From: Opitutaceae bacterium
GTDB lineage: Bacteria; Verrucomicrobiota; Verrucomicrobiia; Opitutales; Opitutaceae
Direction of reading: 5' to 3'
Assembly (NCBI GenBank): GCA_017994935.1
Contig: JAGOJU010000035.1
Location: 1-33,623 of the forward strand
Length of the DNA: 33,623 bases
Part shown: in pieces, positions 26,916 through 33,623 of the stretch
How the letters are laid out: each line of letters opens with the position of its first letter
Numbering within the stretch: position 1 is the stretch's first letter
Translations under genes and position numbers: made by a program
The notes under the pieces: generated by a model
The model's database searches: none
Told to the model about the DNA's origin: nothing
What the model saw: the letters and a program-made list of their open reading frames with translations, nothing else

Positions 26916-28406
26916 CTAACGGCGGCGTGTCCAAAAGACAATCAGGCCCAGCAGCGCTGCGGCGCCGGGAACACCCAGCAGGAGGCTGTAGCGCAGCCGG
27001 GAAAGCTCCTTCTGTGTCAGCGAGAGCTGCAGCCGGGTGATGGGTTGTGCGGGGACGTTCAACTGCGCATCGCGATCAACGCACCAGTTGATCGCGTTGA
27101 GCAGCACGGTCAGATTTCCCTGGGCTTCGATGCGATCGTTCGCAATGAAATCAGCGCAGCCAAAAACAACGATCCGGCCGCCCCGGACACTGAAGGGAAG
27201 ATTTGATTCCTTTGGAGGCGCGACACGCTCGGAGGAGGAGGCGACCACGATCGGACCCGGGAGGTCGACGCCGGGATCATATTTGGGCGCAAGATTCAAT
27301 CGGTAGCTCCGCTCTCCCCAGGCGCTTGCGGCAGTCTGGACAAGCGGCAGCACCTGGAGCCCGGCATCGGGCGTGCGTCCCGGATCCGGTCTGGCCGGTC
27401 GGGCGGTGCCGAAACGAACCGGCAGGCCGTTCGAATGCAGCGAAGCAGTTATCGGACTGTCCTTGTTGAGTCCCCGCATGATCAGGTCGCCCTCCTCGTT
27501 CTGTCCGTCGGGGCCGTCATCGAAGATCCGCACATCGTCCGCGAGGATCCCCCACTCGTCGAGCAACCGGTCCAGCCCGTGATTTGCCCCTGGGCCAATC
27601 AGGACTATGAGACGGCCGGCATCGGTCGACATCCAGGTCCGCAAGAGGTTCACTTCGGGCGCGCCATACCGGGCGATTGGACCGGGGATGATGACAAGGG
27701 CATCCTTCGGGATTGCGCGGACTTGCGCGAGATCCATGCCTTCAAGGTCGAAATTGCGCAGGCGGAGGCTGTCCCTCAGCAGCGAGAGTCCCCGCGTGCG
27801 TTCAACATCGTCGGGATGCATCTCCCCATGGCCGAGCAGAAAAACGATCTTCTTCCGCTCGGGATTGGCGACGCTGAGGATTGCCGCAGTCAGCGCCTGT
27901 TCGCCCTGGAAAGCGGTCTTCTTCCGGTTCTCGATCTTGTAGAGTTCCTCGAGTCCGACCACGCGACGGCGGTCTCCGCTTCGCACAAGCACCGTGTTAG
28001 GCCCGACCTCGATCTGTTCGGCATCCCGGCGTCGTTGATAGACGTCGAGGAATCTCACCGTGATCCTGCCATCGTACCCCCTCGCCGCGTCCACGTTTCC
28101 CTCTGTCCGGTAAACATACTCCTTCAGAATGCCTGCGAGATCGCGGGCCGCCTGGGCAACCTCCTCATTCTCGTCATCCTCGGACAGGGTGACAATGATC
28201 TCGACCGGTGCCCGGAGGCTGGTGAGGTAGGAGATCGTTTCGGGTGACAGGGAATGGCGTCGAAACTGGGTGAGGTCGTAGCGTGTGAAATAGTGCGGCG
28301 CGATGTAGTTGAGGCCGGCAAACAGGGTCGTGAAAAGGAGTGCCTGGAGGACCAGGTTGATGAGGCGGATCCAGCGGGCGGCGCGAAAGCTGTCGGCGTG
28401 GCTCAT
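26916..28406 (-). CDS. GldG family ABC transporter auxiliary protein
   Basis: This is a 496-residue protein with an N-terminal helix (about 15-35), an extracytoplasmic domain and a C-terminal helix (about 470-492) ending in TRRR. The body matches the ABC-type uncharacterised auxiliary (GldG) family: RYDLTQFRRHSLSPET (42-57), the APVEIIVTLSEDDEN segment, VVGLEELYKIEN, and FLLGHGEMHPDD, where the GHGE motif is common in the family. GldG works with GldF and GldA in the gliding machinery of Bacteroidota, but homologues are widespread in non-gliding bacteria. It lies 5 bases after the permease gene, so the two are surely co-expressed. There are no gliding-specific genes (gldB, gldK, sprA) here, so a gliding role is not supported. 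Confidence 0.9.
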   Translation of the reverse strand: MSHADSFRAARWIRLINLVLQALLFTTLFAGLNYIAPHYFTRYDLTQFRRHSLSPETISYLTSLRAPVEIIVTLSEDDENEEVAQAARDLAGILKEYVYRTEGNVDAARGYDGRITVRFLDVYQRRRDAEQIEVGPNTVLVRSGDRRRVVGLEELYKIENRKKTAFQGEQALTAAILSVANPERKKIVFLLGHGEMHPDDVERTRGLSLLRDSLRLRNFDLEGMDLAQVRAIPKDALVIIPGPIARYGAPEVNLLRTWMSTDAGRLIVLIGPGANHGLDRLLDEWGILADDVRIFDDGPDGQNEEGDLIMRGLNKDSPITASLHSNGLPVRFGTARPARPDPGRTPDAGLQVLPLVQTAASAWGERSYRLNLAPKYDPGVDLPGPIVVASSSERVAPPKESNLPFSVRGGRIVVFGCADFIANDRIEAQGNLTVLLNAINWCVDRDAQLNVPAQPITRLQLSLTQKELSRLRYSLLLGVPGAAALLGLIVFWTRRR

Positions 28407-28411
28407 GATGC

Positions 28412-29170
28412 TCAGCCTTGCAGGAGCTTGGCCTCAACACCGAGGATGCTGAAGATCAGCGTGAGTATCGTGCCGCTGAGATAGAAGATGACCTGCCTTG
28501 TGTCGACGACGCCACGGCTGAAGTCGTCGAGGTGCTCAAACACCTGCGCGTAGCCCACGGCCGCCTTGACGGGGCGCATGAACTCCAGGTCTATCACGGC
28601 CATCGTTTCCAGAAAATTGAGCCCCACGATCAGGCCGAAGAGCAGGGTGAACGACAGGATTCCCGCCACCGCGACATTGCGTGAAAACGAACTCGCGAAC
28701 ACGCCGATCGCAACGAACAGCAACCCGGAAATGGCTATGAAGAGGTAGCCACCCACCAATGGGCCCGGATCGATGAACCGGTCTCCTGCAAAACGGTACA
28801 GGACGTAGAAGAATCCCCCGGTGGACGCCCAGAGAGCGAGATAGAGGATGTAGGCCGAGCCGAACTTGGCCAGCACGACCTCCGTGGTCGTGACCGGTGT
28901 CGTCAACAGGGTTTCCAACGTGCCGAGCCTGCGCTCCTCCGCGAAACACTTCATCGTGAGCAGCGGCACCATGAAAAATACGGGGATGAAGAAGAAGCGG
29001 AAAAAAATGGTGGCGGGCGACTGTTCCTGGCCGGCGCCTCCATAGCCTTCGAGCATGCCGGTGAAAAAGAATCCCATCACCGCGAGAAAGAGCACGGCGG
29101 CAATGTAGGTGCCCGGATTGACAAGCAGCATCCGGGTCTCGTGGTTCAGAATCGTGAAGTAATGGCGCAT
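28412..29170 (-). CDS. ABC transporter permease, GldF-like
   Basis: The 252-residue inner-membrane permease of the ABC-2 type has about six hydrophobic helices. The segment FAEERRLGTLETLLTTPVTTTEVVLAKF (81-108) is the conserved coupling region of ABC-2 permeases that contacts the ATPase. The N terminus (TILNHETRMLLVNPGTYIAAVLF) is typical of the GldF and NosY-like group. It is encoded between the ATPase gene (26-base gap) and the GldG gene (5-base gap), which completes a minimal exporter. The substrate is unknown. Confidence 0.9.
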   Translation of the reverse strand: MRHYFTILNHETRMLLVNPGTYIAAVLFLAVMGFFFTGMLEGYGGAGQEQSPATIFFRFFFIPVFFMVPLLTMKCFAEERRLGTLETLLTTPVTTTEVVLAKFGSAYILYLALWASTGGFFYVLYRFAGDRFIDPGPLVGGYLFIAISGLLFVAIGVFASSFSRNVAVAGILSFTLLFGLIVGLNFLETMAVIDLEFMRPVKAAVGYAQVFEHLDDFSRGVVDTRQVIFYLSGTILTLIFSILGVEAKLLQG

Positions 29171-29196
29171 CGATGACGGCGGATGGAGAAAGGTGC

Positions 29197-30219
29197 TCAG
29201 CGAGGGAGCGGCGAATCGACGATGTCCCAGCTGCGCTTGGTCGCTGCAAGAAAGACATCTTCAAGGCTTGGATTGGAGTGGGTGAATGAGCGCAGCCGGA
29301 TCCCTGGAAGCACCGCAAGGACGCGCAGGAGGGACTCCCCCTGATCCACTTCCTGCCTGGTTGTGAGAAATACCCTCCTGAAGCCTTCGGGGGAGCCACC
29401 CGGCGAACCCTCGCCAATGGGCTCGCCCGGAGGGGTTTCAACCTGCAGTGTTGGGTCAACCTGCCGGAGCGAATCGGCAAGGATCGCGGCGTCGCCCGCA
29501 TATTCGACAAGGTAACGGGTGCGGCCAAGGAACTCGCGGCGAAGTTCAGAAGGAGTGCCCTGGGCCACCAACTGACCCCGGTTGATGATCAGCACCCTGT
29601 CACAGGTCATTTCTATCTCAGGCAGGATATGGGACGAAATGATGACGGTCATGCGTCCGCGCAAGCTGGCGATCAGGTCGCGAACGATGAGGATCTGGTG
29701 CGGATCGAGTCCGATCGTCGGCTCATCCATGATGATGACGGGTGGCTCCGCGAGGATCGCCTCGGCGATTCCCACGCGCTGCCGGTTGCCTTTGGAGAGC
29801 TGGCCAAGAATACGATGGCGCACCCGCGTGAGATCGCAGCGTTCGAGCACTTCATCGAGTCGGGGCCCGAGCCGGCTCCGGGGAATCTCCTTCAACCTTC
29901 CCCGGTAATAAAGGTATTCGGAAACCCTCATGTCCTCGGGAAGAGGATTGTTCTCAGGCATGTATCCGACGATCCGCTTGACCTCTTCCGCACGTGTCGC
30001 GACAGGAATCCCGCAGACCCTGACTGTGCCGGAGGTTGCTGGGATGTAGCCGGTCAGGATGCGCATGGTGGTGGATTTTCCCGCGCCGTTGGGTCCCAGA
30101 AACCCGATGATTTCCCCCCGGGCAACGTTGAAGCTGATCTTGTTGACCGCCGTGATGCCCCGGTAGGACTTCACAAGTTCGCAAACTTCGAAGGCGGGTG
30201 CGGAGGGAGTGTCAGTCAT
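29197..30219 (-). CDS. ABC transporter ATP-binding protein, GldA-like
   Basis: A 340-residue ATPase subunit that powers the permease encoded next. Walker A is GPNGAGKST (42-50), the signature region is LSKGNRQR (141-148, varied from LSGGQ as is common in ABC-2 exporters), Walker B is VIIMDEP (161-167), and the switch His is in SSHILPE (195-201). About 110 C-terminal residues beyond the core form the extension typical of GldA and NatA-like ATPases. The ATG at 30219 is preferred to a TTG at 30231. It is the first gene of the cassette and follows birA after a 313-base gap, so the promoter should lie in that gap. Confidence 0.93.
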   Translation of the reverse strand: MTDTPSAPAFEVCELVKSYRGITAVNKISFNVARGEIIGFLGPNGAGKSTTMRILTGYIPATSGTVRVCGIPVATRAEEVKRIVGYMPENNPLPEDMRVSEYLYYRGRLKEIPRSRLGPRLDEVLERCDLTRVRHRILGQLSKGNRQRVGIAEAILAEPPVIIMDEPTIGLDPHQILIVRDLIASLRGRMTVIISSHILPEIEMTCDRVLIINRGQLVAQGTPSELRREFLGRTRYLVEYAGDAAILADSLRQVDPTLQVETPPGEPIGEGSPGGSPEGFRRVFLTTRQEVDQGESLLRVLAVLPGIRLRSFTHSNPSLEDVFLAATKRSWDIVDSPLPR

Positions 30220-30532
30220 CGTGGGTGACAATCTTCGCTCAGAATCGATTCAAAGGAGCCAGCGCACGGCATTGCGGGCAATCCGCAGCGGCTGAGGGAT
30301 GGAAAAATTTCACAGCCGGTCCGCAGCCACCGGACACCGCCCGGACTTCATCTCGGAGTCTCCTCGATGTCACCATGGTTCTGCAAACGGAGCGAACTCG
30401 CGGGCGGGTGATTCCATTGTGCAAACCATGTGATGCCATGAAGGTAGGATCACAATCGTTCACCGCCCGGGAAACCGACGCAAGTCTCGCCTTGTGCGCT
30501 GCAAACCTCTCGAAATCGGCCCAATTTCCCCG
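30220..30532. other. intergenic region upstream of the ABC cassette
   Basis: This 313-base gap between birA and the ATPase gene should hold the cassette promoter and the end of the birA transcript. It contains a 7-bp inverted repeat, CATGGTT (30374-30380) and AACCATG (30424-30430), and a TGTGAT (30429-30434) with ATCACA (30449-30454) pair whose 14-base spacer is too wide for a CRP site. A minus-strand 74-codon frame (30239-30463) ends in a CPQC motif but is otherwise unconvincing. No clear terminator with a T run was found. Confidence 0.4.
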
Positions 30533-31528
30533 TCACGTCTGTTTCGCCGGGTTTAGCGTGACCTCTCCAGCCCGAAGACGTTCGATCCTGCCGCTGTCGG
30601 CCCGGATGAGGAGCGCCCCTTCGTCGTCGATTCCCGAAGCGATCCCGGTCACCAGTCCTGATCCGTGCGATGCGCTGATTCGTCGGCCGCGCAGAACGTC
30701 GTGGCGGTTCCACAAATCGGCCAGCACACCGAGAGGGAGTCCCTCGACAAATTTCTCATAGGCGAGCAACACCCGGCCAATCACCGCAGCGGTGAACTTG
30801 TTGACGTCAATCGGAGCGGCTGCCTGTGCCTCCAGGGAGGTCGCAAGGCCAAGGAGAGGCTCCGGCCATCCTCCGGCAGGCGTGTGCAGATTGAGCCCCA
30901 ATCCAAAGACGAGGTCACGGATCTCATCGGCGTCGAGTCGCGCCTCCGTCAGCATGCCCCCTGCCTTGAGCCCGGCGAAATGAATATCGTTGGGCCATTT
31001 CAATCCCGGTGAAACGCGGCAGAAATTTGCGATCAGTTCGCAGAGATTTGCCCCCATCCACAACGTAAACGTCGGCATCCGGTGGGTCGCCACCTTTGGT
31101 CGGAACGCAAACGACAGGTAAAGATTCCCGTTCGGCAGGGAGAGCCATTGGCGCCCGAGCCGTCCGCGCCCCTGGGTCTGTTCCCGGGCCATGATGACGA
31201 AGGGTGCGGTCCTGCCGCCCGCGAGTTCCCGTGCCGCTTCGTCATTGGTTGAATCAACCGTATCGAGGATGGTCAGCGTCAGCGGGCGATTCCGAAACGG
31301 GAGGTAGGCGCGCACGAGGGCGGCATCGAGCCGGTTTGGTTTGGAGATGAGGCGATAACCTCGAGCGCGCACCGCCTCGAAAATGTATCCCTGTGCGCGC
31401 AGGTTCTCCATGTGCTGCCAGATCGCCACGCGGCTGATGCCAAGCTTCTTTGCGAGCGCTGATCCCGAGATGTAGTCGCCTTCATAGATCAACAGCTCGC
31501 GAAGAATATAGGATTCGAGGGAGTCCAT
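30533..31528 (-). CDS. birA: biotin--[acetyl-CoA-carboxylase] ligase, BirA with DNA-binding domain
   Basis: BirA activates biotin to biotinyl-AMP and attaches it to the carrier protein of acetyl-CoA carboxylase. The 331-residue product has an N-terminal winged helix (SGSALAKKLGISRVAIWQHM, 21-40), so it is of the bifunctional type that can also repress biotin genes. The catalytic domain has the ATP/biotin loop GRGRLGRQW (120-128), then KWPND (177-181) and KAGGMLTE (188-195), followed by the small C-terminal SH3-like domain ending near VTLNP. It starts three bases after the nadC stop, so the two are co-transcribed. No biotin synthesis gene or recognisable BirA operator is in the window. Confidence 0.95.
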   Translation of the reverse strand: MDSLESYILRELLIYEGDYISGSALAKKLGISRVAIWQHMENLRAQGYIFEAVRARGYRLISKPNRLDAALVRAYLPFRNRPLTLTILDTVDSTNDEAARELAGGRTAPFVIMAREQTQGRGRLGRQWLSLPNGNLYLSFAFRPKVATHRMPTFTLWMGANLCELIANFCRVSPGLKWPNDIHFAGLKAGGMLTEARLDADEIRDLVFGLGLNLHTPAGGWPEPLLGLATSLEAQAAAPIDVNKFTAAVIGRVLLAYEKFVEGLPLGVLADLWNRHDVLRGRRISASHGSGLVTGIASGIDDEGALLIRADSGRIERLRAGEVTLNPAKQT

Positions 31529-31531
31529 GGC

Positions 31532-32488
31532 TCAGCTTTTCCAATCAAGTCCAATGTCAGCCCAGGCACTCTGGTGGACCAACGCGCCGGTGGAGACAAA
31601 ATCGAGGCCGAGGCCCGCCAGGCGAGGAAGGGTCTTGAGCGTGATGCCGCCACTTGCCTCGGTGAACACGCGGCCGCGGATGAGCTTGAGGGCTTTCCTG
31701 AGGCGGGGGAGGTTGAAATTGTCGAGAAGGATCACGTCCGCACCTGCGTCAATCACCGCCGGTATTTGCTCCAGGGTATCGACCTCCACTTCGACCGGCA
31801 GTTCCGGCGCATTGCTCTTCGCCCGCCCCACCGCCGCCGCCAGGCGCCGTCCGGGCGAATCCTTTGCGCCATTCGCGCCGGTGCCATTGCGGAAGCCGAG
31901 CAGCGCGAGGTGGTTGTCCTTGAGCATGACGCGATCAAACAGCCCGAGACGGTGGTTCCATCCTCCACCGCAGGCGACCGCATACTTCTCAAGCATACGA
32001 AAAGCCGGGGTGGTCTTGCGCGTATCGAGAAGGCGGGTGCGTCCATGCCCAAGGGCGTCGGCATACCTGCGTGTCTGTGTGGCGACGCCCGAAAGCCTCT
32101 GGAGAAAATTCAGCACAATGCGCTCTGCCGAAAGCAGGGTTCGCGGGTCTCCCGCAAGCGTTGCGAGAACCTGTCCCTCTGAAACGGCAACCCCGTCCTT
32201 CACCCGGAATTGCACGCTGGCGCGTCCCCCATAAGCGGAAAGGATGAGCGGTATCAAGGGCAGGCCGCATGCGGTCATGTTCTGGCGCGCCACGATGTCA
32301 GCCGCTGCAGCAGGCGGCGCTCCGCCGATGCTCGCGGTCGAGGCATCACCCTGCCGCGAGGGCGGCTGCCGCAAGCCAAGCCCGGCCAGATCCTCGTCCC
32401 GGGCGATCTCCACGAGCCTGCGCAGGTAGGCCTTGTCGAGATCCTCCCAGGTCAGGCGTCGAACCAGATGCTCGGTGATTGCGGGCAT
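31532..32488 (-). CDS. nadC: nicotinate-nucleotide pyrophosphorylase (carboxylating) NadC
   Basis: NadC converts quinolinate and PRPP to nicotinate mononucleotide, carbon dioxide and pyrophosphate, the step where de novo NAD synthesis joins the common route. The 318 residues are longer than the usual 280-290 because of an Ala/Ser/Gly-rich insertion (about 40-64) and a short one (about 203-214). The key motifs are intact: RLSGVATQTRR (131-141), DTRKTTP (155-161), HRLGLFD (179-185), KDNH (190-193), EVEVD (233-237), LLDNF (254-258) and EASGG (277-281). The frame extends to 32767, but the ATG at 32488 gives a normal N terminus (ITEHLVRRLTWEDL). No nadA or nadB lies here. It forms a two-gene operon with birA. 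Confidence 0.95.
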   Translation of the reverse strand: MPAITEHLVRRLTWEDLDKAYLRRLVEIARDEDLAGLGLRQPPSRQGDASTASIGGAPPAAAADIVARQNMTACGLPLIPLILSAYGGRASVQFRVKDGVAVSEGQVLATLAGDPRTLLSAERIVLNFLQRLSGVATQTRRYADALGHGRTRLLDTRKTTPAFRMLEKYAVACGGGWNHRLGLFDRVMLKDNHLALLGFRNGTGANGAKDSPGRRLAAAVGRAKSNAPELPVEVEVDTLEQIPAVIDAGADVILLDNFNLPRLRKALKLIRGRVFTEASGGITLKTLPRLAGLGLDFVSTGALVHQSAWADIGLDWKS

Positions 32489-32534
32489 TCCCCAAGACCA
32501 ATGTGCCCGACGCACTTTTTCAAGCCACTCCCTC

Positions 32535-32551
32535 GCAATCAGGCTGATTGC
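32535..32551. promoter_or_regulatory. perfect 17-bp palindrome between nadC and the divergent gene
   Basis: GCAATCAG (32535-32542), a central G, and CTGATTGC (32544-32551) form a perfect dyad. It lies 46 bases before the nadC ATG and 57 bases before the ATG of the plus-strand gene, the expected place for an operator acting on one or both divergent promoters. A one-base centre suits protein binding to DNA better than an RNA hairpin. It does not match the known BirA operator pattern. The regulator is unknown. Confidence 0.5.
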
Positions 32552-32608
32552 ATGCGCCGCTTGCCTGTTGTCGCCGGGTACCCTTGTTTTCCGAGGTCCC
32601 GAAATCCC

Positions 32609-32902
32609 ATGACCAGCGAAGATTTCAAGCACCTGGCGTCCGTTGATCACTTGAACCTGCCCCTGCAGGCGCTCTGGCATGATGAGGCAGGCGATTGGTC
32701 GCGGGCGCATGAGGTTTGCCAGATGGCGGAAAATCGCGATGGCGACTGGGTTCACGCGTACCTGCACCGAAAGGAAGGCGATATCGCCAATGCCCGCTAT
32801 TGGTACTCCCGCGCCGGCCGCCCGGCCCCTTCCATTGGAACACCCTTGACTGAAGAATGGTCAGCCATCGCCGAGGCTCTGCTTGCCTCCTGCAAGACCT
32901 GA
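32609..32902 (+). CDS. conserved hypothetical protein with HRKEGD-x(3)-ARYWY motif
   Basis: The 97-residue soluble protein is predicted to be all helical. The central stretch AYLHRKEGDIANARYWYSRA (50-69), followed by GRP, is one I recognise as strongly conserved in small bacterial proteins of unknown function. It resembles a single tetratricopeptide/Sel1-like helix pair. The preceding segment (LWHDEAGDWSRAHEV) looks like a first, related helix pair, so the protein may be a minimal two-repeat fold. The ATG at 32609 is chosen because the upstream part of the frame overlaps nadC. It is divergent from nadC and shares a palindrome with it. The role is unknown, and protein binding is only a guess from the fold. 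Confidence 0.75.
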   Translation: MTSEDFKHLASVDHLNLPLQALWHDEAGDWSRAHEVCQMAENRDGDWVHAYLHRKEGDIANARYWYSRAGRPAPSIGTPLTEEWSAIAEALLASCKT

Positions 32903-33353
32903 AAAGAGGCGACCTCGGAATCGGTCTTCTCGCCGGCCGGGTGACAAGCAACATCAGGTGCCTGCATGCAAAGCCCGGGGGCCTGCGATCAGGTCGCCAA
33001 CGTTTGTCTCTCAATGGTGGACGTTGACGGCGCTGCGCCCGAAGGGCAGGGTGGTGACGTGAGTGACCCGGTTCGTACCATTCCTTCGGTGCCCATGCTG
33101 CGCTGGTTGTCGGCCCATGCGGGATTTCCTGCGCGAAGGCTTCCTGCTTCCGCGGAAACGTTGCTTTGCATCGCCGATGCGGCGGCAGGTGAGGCCCTGC
33201 AGCCCGAATTGTCCTCCGCCAGCTTCGGACTGCAGCGTCGCGAAGGAAACAAGGACGCTGCCATGCGCGCCCATGCGCTGCGCCGCTCGCGGGTGCATTT
33301 CAAATGTGACAACAGCGCCAAGGTGTGAGGTGCGCGTTGAAGAGAGGGGTGGT
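32903..33353. other. region without a confident gene
   Basis: About 450 bases follow the 97-residue gene. Frames are open on both strands, but none is recognisable. The plus-strand frame 33014-33328 has the best codon make-up and is listed separately with low confidence. A loose hairpin just after the 32902 stop (GACC and GGTC around an 8-base loop) lacks a T run. No RNA gene was seen. Confidence 0.4.
33014..33328 (+). CDS. doubtful small ORF
   Basis: This frame of 104 residues starts at an ATG at 33014. It has codon use similar to neighbouring genes and a moderately natural middle segment (MLRWLSAHAGFPARRLPA, then [16 protein letters not shown]). No domain, signal peptide or membrane helix is apparent, and the two minus-strand frames across the same DNA are nearly as long. 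It could be a real small gene, a decayed one or chance. No ribosome binding site helps, because genes here generally lack them. Confidence 0.22.
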   Translation: MVDVDGAAPEGQGGDVSDPVRTIPSVPMLRWLSAHAGFPARRLPASAETLLCIADAAAGEALQPELSSASFGLQRREGNKDAAMRAHALRRSRVHFKCDNSAKV

Positions 33354-33388
33354 TCAGAGGTCAGAGGTCAGAGGTCAGAGGTCAGCGG
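33354..33388 (+). repeat. heptamer tandem array TCAGAGG
   Basis: Four exact copies of TCAGAGG in a row (33354-33381) are followed by one variant, TCAGCGG (33382-33388). It is the left member of a pair of heptamer arrays in opposite orientation. The phase-shifted unit is GAGGTCA. Confidence 0.95.
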
Positions 33389-33563
33389 CGCGCGCAACGA
33401 TGCTCGGCTTGAGGTGCACGACTCTATCGAGCGGCTCTGCACCTTCCGAAAGCGTGCTATTTGCTGTGTTGCCCTTCTCCTGTGGCGCTTGGAAAACAGA
33501 AGTCCGAAAAACACATCAGTGCCGCTTGAGCCAGTCTCCCTCTTCCCAAGGCCGTCCTGCAGC
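33389..33563. other. spacer between the two heptamer arrays
   Basis: The 175 bases between the arrays contain no recognised gene. Frames here run in from outside or through the arrays and have no protein-like features. A 7-bp inverted repeat (AGGTGCA and TGCACCT) lies near the left end. Together with the arrays it could form one inverted-repeat element. Confidence 0.5.
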
Positions 33564-33623
33564 TGACTCCTGACCCCCGACCTCCGACCACAGATCTCTG
33601 ACCTCCGACTCCTGACCTCTGAC
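33564..33623 (-). repeat. degenerate heptamer array, inverted relative to the first, cut by the window end
   Basis: Read on the plus strand, the units run with period 7: TGACTCC, TGACCCC, CGACCTC, CGACCAC, AGATCTC, TGACCTC, CGACTCC, TGACCTC, then TGAC at the end. The consensus TGACCTC is the reverse complement of GAGGTCA, the unit of the left array, so the two arrays are in opposite orientation. Copies are more diverged than on the left, and the array runs out of the window. Confidence 0.9.

Noticed and set aside
26916..30219. Gliding motility locus
   Set aside because: Only the ABC transporter homologues (GldA, GldF and GldG-like) are present. These occur in many non-gliding bacteria, and no other gliding gene is in the window.
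30429..30454. TGTGAT and ATCACA resembling a CRP site
   Set aside because: The 14-base spacer between the arms is far from the six bases expected between TGTGA and TCACA.
30239..30463. 74-codon minus-strand frame before the ABC ATPase, ending with a CPQC motif
   Set aside because: A single CxxC is not enough for a zinc ribbon, and the rest of the sequence is unlike a protein. It may be part of the promoter region.
33354..33623. CRISPR array
   Set aside because: The repeats are seven bases long and directly adjacent, with no unique spacers between units and no cas genes.

Overview
This GC-rich window looks like a chromosomal segment of a Verrucomicrobiota bacterium, most likely the Opitutales/Opitutaceae. 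The signs are a DUF5069 protein, a LacI regulator of the type common in Opitutaceae, a Gld-type ABC transporter with a DUF4340 partner, AsmA-like and large PIG-L proteins, and heptamer arrays between genes. The placement rests on protein character only; no rRNA or marker tree is available. No rRNA, tRNA, CRISPR array, insertion sequence or phage gene was found. Almost every confident gene lacks a Shine-Dalgarno motif before its start.

Layout. 1-732 is the 3' end of an unrecognised, low-complexity gene. It converges on trmO (tRNA modification), which is divergent from a DUF5069 gene ending in a strong intrinsic terminator (2231-2260). Single-chain purL follows (2336-6289), with a dyad just before its start. 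Two small unrecognised genes (6262-6549 minus, 6884-7273 plus) lie between purL and a long minus-strand operon.

Central operon (16365 down to 7301, all minus). In transcription order: a secreted 845-aa PIG-L deacetylase, a 48-aa membrane peptide, a sodium:solute symporter, a short BshC-like protein, BshB1, BshA, a PIG-V-like membrane mannosyltransferase and a dienelactone hydrolase. Several junctions overlap by 4-20 bases. BshA, BshB1 and the BshC-like protein would together make bacillithiol (Cys-GlcN-malate) or a relative of it. The BshC-like protein has only about half the usual BshC length. The exported PIG-L enzyme, the peptide and the symporter suggest a linked extracytoplasmic deacetylation and uptake branch. 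This is the most interesting system in the window.

16622-21781 holds a LacI-family regulator and a 1311-residue membrane hybrid histidine kinase with one canonical and one degenerate receiver. 22013-30219 holds a minus-strand cassette: Gld-type ATPase, permease and GldG auxiliary protein, then DUF4340 and a 930-aa AsmA-like protein, a likely envelope system of unknown substrate. 30533-32488 holds nadC and birA (NAD and biotin cofactor metabolism), with a perfect 17-bp palindrome before nadC. A small conserved gene of unknown function is divergent from nadC. The right edge holds heptamer arrays in opposite orientation around about 175 bp.
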